Shown: positions 7,092-12,920 of the stretch, piece after piece
How the letters are laid out: each line of letters opens with the position of its first letter
Position numbering within the stretch: the first letter of the stretch is position 1
Assembly: GCA_031547045.1 (NCBI GenBank)
Contig: JAVBSN010000021.1
Coordinates: forward strand, 1 to 18,353
Source: JAVBSN01 sp031547045
GTDB taxonomy: Bacteria; Bacillota; Clostridia; Lachnospirales; Lachnospiraceae
Reading direction: 5' to 3'
DNA length: 18,353 nucleotides
Made by a program: the position numbers and the translations under genes
Notes under the pieces: model-generated
Told to the model about the DNA's origin: nothing
The model's input: only the letters and a program-made list of their open reading frames with translations
Databases searched by the model: none

Positions 7092-7844
7092 TTATTCACT
7101 TACTAATGTCATTGGATTTATAGGTGCATCATCTTTTGTTATTGCAAAATATAGATGTGCTCCTTCTTTTTCGTAGTAGCTTGTTGGATTTGCAACTTGT
7201 CCTAGTTGTGTACCTAATACTACTGTATCTCCTTTTTGTACTACTATATTCTCTAGTTGTCCATATATGGCTTTATAGCCACTTCCCATATCTACAGTTA
7301 TAACATTTCCGTATTCTTTGCTGTTTTCTATACTAATAATTTCTCCTTCAGCAGATGCCATTACAGTTTTTCCTACTTCACCTTGTATCAACATTCCTGG
7401 ATTACATCTATATTGTTCTAAAGTTTGAAAATATATTGTTGTATCCATACTATATGGTAATATAACATTTCCAACTAAAGGCCAGCCTAATCCATTTTCA
7501 CTATTAAATACAAGTGCTTCTGCATTGTTACTCATTACTGATGCTGTCTCTTCTGTTACTTCCTCTTCTGTGGTAATCTCTTCTGTTGTTACTTCTTCTG
7601 TTGTTCTGTCAACTATATCATTTGTTATTTTTCCTATTACATCTTCTGTTTCTTCAGTATTGTATTTAACATCCTCTACGTTAGCTAAATCTACACTTTC
7701 ATTAAGATTTACATTTTGATCTTCTTCTCCTTTGTTACCCGTTCTTAGTGTGTATATTGCTACCATTGCAATTAGAGCAATTGCTCCTACACCTAATGCC
7801 ACATAAAAAATATTTTGCTTTAAGACTCTTGATATATTATTCAT
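7092..7844 (-). CDS. spoIIQ: SpoIIQ-like degenerate LytM/M23 protein
   Basis: This 250-residue protein has a short cytoplasmic N-terminus, one membrane helix (about 12-33), a Thr/Glu repeat linker (about 81-100) and a LytM/M23 domain (about 118-248). SpoIIQ sits in the forespore membrane, binds SpoIIIAH across the intermembrane space and is part of the engulfment machinery and feeding channel (family knowledge). The M23 zinc ligands are all replaced: HxxxD is N148/L152, and the last His of HxH is Y232 (HLYF). The AHL His is also changed, to Q196 (YGQL); only H230 remains. It therefore cannot be a normal endopeptidase and is likely structural. ATG at 7844 has AGAGGTGAT just upstream. Location downstream of spoIID supports the name, but another degenerate M23 protein is possible. 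Confidence 0.72.
   Translation of the reverse strand: MNNISRVLKQNIFYVALGVGAIALIAMVAIYTLRTGNKGEEDQNVNLNESVDLANVEDVKYNTEETEDVIGKITNDIVDRTTEEVTTEEITTEEEVTEETASVMSNNAEALVFNSENGLGWPLVGNVILPYSMDTTIYFQTLEQYRCNPGMLIQGEVGKTVMASAEGEIISIENSKEYGNVITVDMGSGYKAIYGQLENIVVQKGDTVVLGTQLGQVANPTSYYEKEGAHLYFAITKDDAPINPMTLVSE
7545..7604 (-). repeat. Thr/Glu short tandem repeat in SpoIIQ-like linker
   Basis: Residues 81-100 read TTEEV, TTEEI, TTEEEV, TEET: a short imperfect repeat of ACT/GAA-type codons. It makes an acidic, probably flexible spacer between the membrane helix and the LytM domain. Its length could vary between strains by slippage. Confidence 0.75.
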
Positions 7845-7847
7845 AAT

Positions 7848-7892
7848 TAAAATCACCTCTAATCGTATTTTTAACAATTAAAGGTGACTTTA
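7848..7892 (-). promoter_or_regulatory. RNA hairpin sequestering the spoIIQ ribosome binding site
   Basis: In minus-strand RNA, the 5' arm (7892 down to 7875) pairs with the 3' arm (7865 down to 7848) over 18 bp, including three G-U pairs, around a 9-nt loop. The 3' arm contains the whole ribosome binding site AGAGGTGAT and ends 3 nt before the ATG. No T-run follows, so it is not a terminator. It should lower translation of spoIIQ from read-through transcripts. Confidence 0.65.
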
Positions 7893-7895
7893 TAC
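7867..7895 (-). promoter_or_regulatory. Candidate forespore (sigma-F/G-like) promoter of spoIIQ
   Basis: On the minus strand, GTATA (7891-7895) matches the forespore -35 core. After 15 bp, GTTAAAAAT (7867-7875) matches the GGnnAnAnT -10 pattern except for the second G. The start would fall near 7860, inside the hairpin, so the resulting mRNA lacks the 5' arm and begins at the ribosome binding site. A match this short can arise by chance in AT-rich DNA. Confidence 0.4.
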
Positions 7896-7925
7896 ACATA
7901 TTATTTATTATTTATTTTTTTATAT

Positions 7926-9230
7926 TTAATCTAATAATTTTACAGTTACTTCTTTTATTGACGACTTGTTTCCAGCCTCATCTATAGCCACATATTTTAC
8001 TATATATTCTCCTGCAGGTTTACTAACTATGTCGTTATAACTTACAAATATACTTCCTTGTACCATCACTTCTCCAGAATCCTTTGCAACTACACCCTCT
8101 AATAAAATATCTTTTACCTTGTCCGAGTTAGCATCTTCCATTGCTATTTCTATAGATTGTGGTATCTCTACTATCTCTGGTGAAATATTATCTACAACTG
8201 TTATTTTTACTTCTTTATAAGATTGTGTAATCTCTATTATATCTGATGAAACAATTCTCCCTTTTTTATAATTTTCTTTTTCATCTAAATTAATAACATA
8301 TTTTACTGTATATACTCCTACCTTGCTAGTGTTTACAATCCCCTCTAATACAATATCCCCTGTCCAATCCTTATAATCTTCACCAATTGCCATAACTCCA
8401 CTTAACAAATCTGGCATCTCACTTGCTCTTTCTATTGTTATATCTTTTGTTCCATATATTGTAGGAAGGTTGTCCTTTAACCAAGGATTATCTTCATCTG
8501 GATCTGTAGGATCCCAACATTTATTTTCACTACTCAAATCTATTTTTTCCATTGTTGGTTTACCTAAAGGTCCTATATATTCACTATCAAATATCTCAAC
8601 AATTGTTCCATAAGGACAATTATCATATATCCATTTTACATCTAATATAGATAATCTAATACAACCTTGAGATGCTGCTTCTCCTAATTTATTAAATTCT
8701 TCTGATTTTAAATCATCTTTATGCTTAGTATAGTAAGGTACCGAATGAAACATTATAGGTCCATCTATTCTATAGGCATATTGCCCCCATACGTTACCAT
8801 ATAACAACGCCCACTCTCTTCTATTATAAGTATTATATGTTCCTGTAGGTGTCGCATTATTTAAGCCTACTGAGCATACCATGGCTTTTACAGGCACTGT
8901 ATATTTATTATTTTCATCTACTGCATATATTGTTACAACATTTTGCTGTCTATTTACTTTTATGCAATAAGGCTTGCCATTATCCGAATGTTCCGAACCA
9001 TTATACATTTCGTTGTCTTCTTCTATATATTTACCACTATCCTTCACCATAAATATAGGATCCTTCGAAGTATATAAAACAGATTCCTCTAGTTGTACTG
9101 TTTCTAAATATTCAACTTCTATAGTTTCATCAGATTTGTTACCAATAAACTTACTTATAGTTATTGAAACCAAGGACAATAGAATAACAATAACTAACGT
9201 AATAATGTATTTACTTTTCAAGTATTTCAT
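7926..9230 (-). CDS. Membrane-anchored L,D-transpeptidase (YkuD) with Ig-like repeats
   Basis: This 434-residue protein has an N-terminal membrane anchor (about 8-29), a YkuD catalytic domain (about 85-215) and two tandem Ig-like domains of the DUF5011 kind (about 255-346 and 347-433). The catalytic pattern is H162 in MFHSVPY and Cys190 in AASQGCIRL; the usual SHGC is SQGC here. Such enzymes make 3-3 peptide cross-links or attach groups to meso-diaminopimelate in peptidoglycan outside the membrane. ATG at 9230 has AAGGAG at 9242-9247. It lies 57 nt after spoIID and 81 nt before the SpoIIQ-like gene on the same strand, with no terminator in either gap, so a sporulation role (engulfment or cortex) is inferred. 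A vegetative cell-wall role remains possible. Confidence 0.88.
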   Translation of the reverse strand: MKYLKSKYIITLVIVILLSLVSITISKFIGNKSDETIEVEYLETVQLEESVLYTSKDPIFMVKDSGKYIEEDNEMYNGSEHSDNGKPYCIKVNRQQNVVTIYAVDENNKYTVPVKAMVCSVGLNNATPTGTYNTYNRREWALLYGNVWGQYAYRIDGPIMFHSVPYYTKHKDDLKSEEFNKLGEAASQGCIRLSILDVKWIYDNCPYGTIVEIFDSEYIGPLGKPTMEKIDLSSENKCWDPTDPDEDNPWLKDNLPTIYGTKDITIERASEMPDLLSGVMAIGEDYKDWTGDIVLEGIVNTSKVGVYTVKYVINLDEKENYKKGRIVSSDIIEITQSYKEVKITVVDNISPEIVEIPQSIEIAMEDANSDKVKDILLEGVVAKDSGEVMVQGSIFVSYNDIVSKPAGEYIVKYVAIDEAGNKSSIKEVTVKLLD

Positions 9231-9287
9231 ATAATTGTTTTCTCCTTAGTAAGTAATTAGGTAATAGTAGTATACACTATCAAAATA

Positions 9288-10214
9288 TTATTTGTCACTA
9301 GTATTATTTAGGGATATTCCTGAATAATAGTATTTCAATATTTCTTCGTAGGTCTTCCCTTGAGTTGCCATATAATTAGCTCCATATTGGCTAAGTCCTA
9401 TACCATAACCACTTCCTAGACATATTATTTTATATCCTCCTTCTGCAATCTCAATATAGAAATTGTTAGAACATAGATTAAGGGCTCTCATTATATCATC
9501 GCCAGAATATAGAATCTCTCCTATCTTTACTTCAGCCACATAGCCATCTGAATTACTATTAGTTATTTCCATTGAAAATTCTTCTGTTCCTATGGATAAC
9601 AGGGTGGCTATTTGTTCTATTGTAAATGTATATATTTCCATATAATCTTTTGATTCTATATCACAACTACTTTCAACTCTTTTTAGATAGGGGACATCTT
9701 TTCCATATAGTTCCATAGAATCTGCAGTTACCCCACAGCTTACATTATGATATACAGCTTCTATATATTCGCCTTCATAAACCATGGTTATTCCACTTGT
9801 ATCTATAATAGCATTTTCTATTATTTCGTTGCATTTGTTATATCGCTTCTCTCCCCAAAGTTCTCTACGTTCTTCTTCTAATAAATACTCTTCATTTAAA
9901 TCTGCTGATTCTATTACCGTAACCTCTTCCATTTCTTTTAAAATGTTTGTCCTAGCAATAATTGCCTGAGCCCTAATTGCTGCTTCTTCATTGTAAGGAG
10001 ATATTTGCCCTGCTAATACACCAATAAGATATTCTTCAACATCTAGTACAACATATTCACCATCTACTTCTAGACGTACATTTTTTCCACTACTTATATC
10101 TTTAAATCTATCTTCTCGAGTACCAATAACCCCTGTACTCATAACAGTTATTATATATGGTATCATAATTGCAACCATAATTGCCGCACACCAAACAATT
10201 AGTTTGTCTCTCAT
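9288..10214 (-). CDS. spoIID: SpoIID-family protein with Glu-to-Gln change at catalytic site
   Basis: SpoIID is a mother-cell membrane lytic transglycosylase that acts with SpoIIP and SpoIIM to drive engulfment. This 308-residue protein has one N-terminal membrane helix (about 7-27), then the SpoIID core: VEEYLIGVLAGQIS, AIRAQAIIARTNI, YHNVSCGVTADS and the C-terminal GIGLSQYGANYMATQGKTYE signature. In the family the segment after the EY..GV.A block carries the catalytic Glu (AEMP in B. subtilis); here it is Gln70 (AGQIS), codon CAA. This suggests lost or altered lytic activity unless another acid substitutes. The start at 10214 is set by AAGGAGG about 8 nt upstream; a GTG at 10223 overlaps it. 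The next genes encode an L,D-transpeptidase and a SpoIIQ-like protein. A LytB-type paralogue is possible but the neighbours argue for SpoIID. Confidence 0.85.
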   Translation of the reverse strand: MRDKLIVWCAAIMVAIMIPYIITVMSTGVIGTREDRFKDISSGKNVRLEVDGEYVVLDVEEYLIGVLAGQISPYNEEAAIRAQAIIARTNILKEMEEVTVIESADLNEEYLLEEERRELWGEKRYNKCNEIIENAIIDTSGITMVYEGEYIEAVYHNVSCGVTADSMELYGKDVPYLKRVESSCDIESKDYMEIYTFTIEQIATLLSIGTEEFSMEITNSNSDGYVAEVKIGEILYSGDDIMRALNLCSNNFYIEIAEGGYKIICLGSGYGIGLSQYGANYMATQGKTYEEILKYYYSGISLNNTSDK

Positions 10215-10240
10215 ACTGTACACCTCCTTACACTTGTTTA

Positions 10241-10269
10241 AATCTATTCTTGGAATTAACTAAATATGC
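10241..10269 (-). promoter_or_regulatory. Candidate sigma-E promoter of the spoIID operon
   Basis: On the minus strand, GCATATT (10263-10269) matches the mother-cell sigma-E -35 consensus. After 14 bp, AATAGATT (10241-10248) matches CATACAnT at 5 of 7 fixed positions. It lies just after the terminator hairpin of the preceding gene and 27 nt before the start codon. B. subtilis spoIID is a sigma-E gene, which agrees. Confidence 0.55.
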
Positions 10270-10302
10270 AAAAAGACGCTATCTTTTTGATAACGTCTTT
10301 TT
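10270..10302 (-). terminator. Second hairpin terminator between glgP and spoIID
   Basis: In minus-strand RNA a 14-bp stem (one G-U pair, arms 10289-10302 and 10270-10283) with a 5-nt loop ends in five U. On the plus strand the same position is a C/A mismatch, so it favours the minus direction. Its U-tract directly abuts the candidate sigma-E -35 box. Confidence 0.75.
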
Positions 10303-10320
10303 AAATGTATTCATAATAAA

Positions 10321-10356
10321 ATAGGCAATTCCTTCATATTTGAAAGAACTGCCTAT
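10321..10356 (-). terminator. Terminator of glgP
   Basis: The arms ATAGGCA (10321-10327) and TGCCTAT (10350-10356), extended by further pairs with two mismatches, form a hairpin 15 nt after the glgP stop codon. On the minus strand it is followed by TTTATT. It works in tandem with the next hairpin. Confidence 0.65.
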
Positions 10357-10370
10357 ATAGATTCTAATTA

Positions 10371-12809
10371 TTATAATTTTACTTCTACTTTTTCTAAGTT
10401 CCAGATTTCTGTAGCATATTGCTCTATAGTTCTGTCTGAAGTAAATTTACCTGAACATGCTGTGTTAAGCATAGCCATCTTAGCCCATTTTACTTCATCC
10501 CTGTATGCTTCATCTATTCTCTTATGCGCTTCTGCATATGAGTCAAAATCTTTAAGTATAAAGTACATATCATCTTTAGTTAATGAATCATATAAATCTC
10601 TAAACAACTCAGTATCGTCATTATAGAAACCATTAATAAGTTGAGTTAATACTTTACGAACTGCTTGGTTACTATTGTAAATATCCCAAGGATTATAACC
10701 ACCCTCACGCTCATATTTCATAACTTCATCAGCTAACATACCAAAGATAAATGCGTTCTCTTCTCCAACTTCTTCAACTATCTCAACATTTGCTCCATCC
10801 ATTGTACCAATAGTTGGTGCACCATTTAACATAAACTTCATGTTACCTGTACCAGAAGCTTCTCTTGATGCTGTTGAAATTTGCTCAGATACATCTGCTG
10901 CTGCAAATATCATCTCTGCATTTGATACTCTATAGTTTTCAATGAATACAACTTTAATCTTACCTTTAATTGATTCATCATTATTAACAACATCAGCTAC
11001 ACAGTTAATAAGTTTAATTGTAAGCTTAGCTCTCTTATATCCTGCTGCTGCTTTTGCACCAAAGATAAATGTTCTTGGAACAATATCCATTTCTGGATGT
11101 TCTTTGATTTCATTGTATAAATGCATAACATGTAAGATATTTAATAATTGACGTTTGTACTCATGTAATCTCTTAACTTGTACGTCATAGATTGAACGAG
11201 GGTCAATATCAACACCATTGTGCTCTTTGATGTACTCTGCTAATTTTATTTTATTTTGGTATTTGATGTTCATAAACTCTTGTTGAGCCTTTGCATCATC
11301 TACATATACTTTTAATTTAGCAATATGAGAAAGATTTGTAATCCATTCATCACCAATTTTATCAGTAATCCAATCTGCTAATTGTTGGTTACCATGTAAT
11401 AAGAAACGTCTTTGTGTAATACCATTAGTCTTATTATTGAACTTATCTTTATTCATCTCATAGAAATCTTTTAATTCTCTTTCTTTAAGAATCTTAGTAT
11501 GAAGTTCAGCAACACCATTTACTGAATATGAACCAGCAATAGCTAAATGTGCCATCTTAACTTGACCATCATATAGAATTGCCATACTCTTCACTTTGTC
11601 ATGATTTCCTGGATATTTGTTTTCTATTTCTATAACAAAACGTCTATTTATCTCTTCAACTATTTGATATACTCTAGGTAATAATCTTGAGAATAATTCT
11701 ATAGGCCATTTCTCAAGCGCTTCTGACATTATAGTGTGATTTGTATAAGCACAAGTTTTCTTTGTGATTGCCCATGCTTCATCCCACTCTAGTCCTTCTT
11801 CATCCATAAGTATTCTCATTAACTCTGCTACTGCTACTGTTGGATGTGTATCATTTAATTGGAAAGCAATCTTTTCTGGAAGTTTCTTAATATCGTCATT
11901 AGTCTCTTTGAACTTTAATATAGCTCTTTGAACTGATGCTGATATAAAGAAATATTGTTGTTTAAGTCTTAATTCTTTACCTGCATAGTGATTATCGTTT
12001 GGATATAATACTTCAACGATTGTTCTTGCAAGATTTTGTTGTTCAACTGCCTTTTGATATTCACCCTTATCAAATGAATCTAAGTTAAAGCTTTGAACTG
12101 CTTCTGCATCCCATATTCTTAATGTGTTAACAACATTATTGCCATAACCGATTATTGGTAAATCATATGGTACTGCTCTAATTGGGCTATAGTTTTCGTG
12201 AACAAATTGATTACGTCCATTAGTACCTTGCACTACACGAACATTTCCACCAAACTTCACTTCTACAGCATATTCTGCACGTCTAACTTCAAATGGATTA
12301 CCATCTACTAGCCAGTCATCAGGTCTTTCAATTTGGTAACCGTCTTTGATTTCTTGCTTAAACATACCGTAACGATAACGAATACCACAACCATATGCTG
12401 GATAGCCTAAAGTTGCTAATGAATCTAAGAAACATGCTGCAAGACGTCCTAATCCGCCATTACCTAATGCTGCATCTGGTTCTTGATCCTCTATTACATT
12501 TATGTCAAATCCTAATTCATCTAATGCTTCTTTAATTTCTTTATAACAAGTTAAGTTAATTAAATTATTACCTAACGCTCTTCCCATAAGGAATTCCATA
12601 GATAAATAATATACTGTCTTTACGTTTTGTTTCTCATACTCTTTGTGAGTAGCAATCCATTGATCAATTATAGTATCCTTTATAGCAAATGATACTGCCT
12701 GAAATATTTGTTGTTGTGTAGCTTCATCGATAGTTTTACGATATAAAGTCTTTACATTAGAGATAACCTCTTTTTTGAAAGCTTCTTTATCAAACTTTTT
12801 CTTTTTCAT
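10371..12809 (-). CDS. glgP: Glycogen (alpha-glucan) phosphorylase, GT35
   Basis: This 812-residue cytoplasmic enzyme releases glucose-1-phosphate from the ends of glycogen or maltodextrin. The length and sequence match the GT35 family throughout, for example YLSMEFLMGRALGNNL, DAALGNGGLGRLAACFLDSL, QLNDTHPTVAVAELMR and KRLHEYKRQLLN. The pyridoxal-phosphate lysine is K658 in GTGNMKFMLNGA. The start at 12809 has GAGGAG at 12817-12822 with 7-nt spacing; an ATG at 12824 overlaps that site. It stands alone, with its own promoter and terminator and no glgC, glgA or glgB nearby. Glucose-1-phosphate is also the product of the cellobiose phosphorylase at the other end of the window. Glycogen versus maltodextrin preference cannot be read from the sequence. 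Confidence 0.97.
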   Translation of the reverse strand: MKKKKFDKEAFKKEVISNVKTLYRKTIDEATQQQIFQAVSFAIKDTIIDQWIATHKEYEKQNVKTVYYLSMEFLMGRALGNNLINLTCYKEIKEALDELGFDINVIEDQEPDAALGNGGLGRLAACFLDSLATLGYPAYGCGIRYRYGMFKQEIKDGYQIERPDDWLVDGNPFEVRRAEYAVEVKFGGNVRVVQGTNGRNQFVHENYSPIRAVPYDLPIIGYGNNVVNTLRIWDAEAVQSFNLDSFDKGEYQKAVEQQNLARTIVEVLYPNDNHYAGKELRLKQQYFFISASVQRAILKFKETNDDIKKLPEKIAFQLNDTHPTVAVAELMRILMDEEGLEWDEAWAITKKTCAYTNHTIMSEALEKWPIELFSRLLPRVYQIVEEINRRFVIEIENKYPGNHDKVKSMAILYDGQVKMAHLAIAGSYSVNGVAELHTKILKERELKDFYEMNKDKFNNKTNGITQRRFLLHGNQQLADWITDKIGDEWITNLSHIAKLKVYVDDAKAQQEFMNIKYQNKIKLAEYIKEHNGVDIDPRSIYDVQVKRLHEYKRQLLNILHVMHLYNEIKEHPEMDIVPRTFIFGAKAAAGYKRAKLTIKLINCVADVVNNDESIKGKIKVVFIENYRVSNAEMIFAAADVSEQISTASREASGTGNMKFMLNGAPTIGTMDGANVEIVEEVGEENAFIFGMLADEVMKYEREGGYNPWDIYNSNQAVRKVLTQLINGFYNDDTELFRDLYDSLTKDDMYFILKDFDSYAEAHKRIDEAYRDEVKWAKMAMLNTACSGKFTSDRTIEQYATEIWNLEKVEVKL

Positions 12810-12845
12810 ATAATGACTCCTCATATATAAAATCTCACAATTTTC

Positions 12846-12874
12846 ATTCTATCAGAATTAATTATTTTAAACAA
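12846..12874 (-). promoter_or_regulatory. Promoter of glgP
   Basis: On the minus strand, TTGTTT (12869-12874) and TAGAAT (12846-12851, 5/6, with TGA extension) are 17 bp apart. It lies directly after the terminator of the upstream gene. No catabolite-response element was recognised. Confidence 0.55.
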
Positions 12875-12879
12875 TAGCA

Positions 12880-12913
12880 AAACAGGCAGAATACACAAAT
12901 ATTCTGCCTGTTT
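12880..12913 (-). terminator. Terminator of LTA-synthase-family gene
   Basis: The arms 12880-12893 and 12900-12913 pair perfectly over 14 bp around a 6-nt loop. The stem has a GC-rich core (CAGGCAG) and a T-rich minus-strand end, starting 8 nt after the stop codon. Confidence 0.88.
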
Positions 12914-12920
12914 ACTATTT

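Noticed and set aside
7525..7719. Ser/Val-rich open frame on the plus strand
   Set aside because: It is the antisense reading of the Thr/Glu repeat linker of the SpoIIQ-like gene; composition follows from the repeat.
7848..7892. Hairpin before spoIIQ as a terminator of the L,D-transpeptidase gene
   Set aside because: The 3' arm is followed by ATTATG rather than a U-tract, and it contains the ribosome binding site, so a translational role fits better.
12810..12920. CcpA catabolite-response element before glgP or cellobiose phosphorylase
   Set aside because: No sequence close to the usual cre palindrome was seen in either upstream region.
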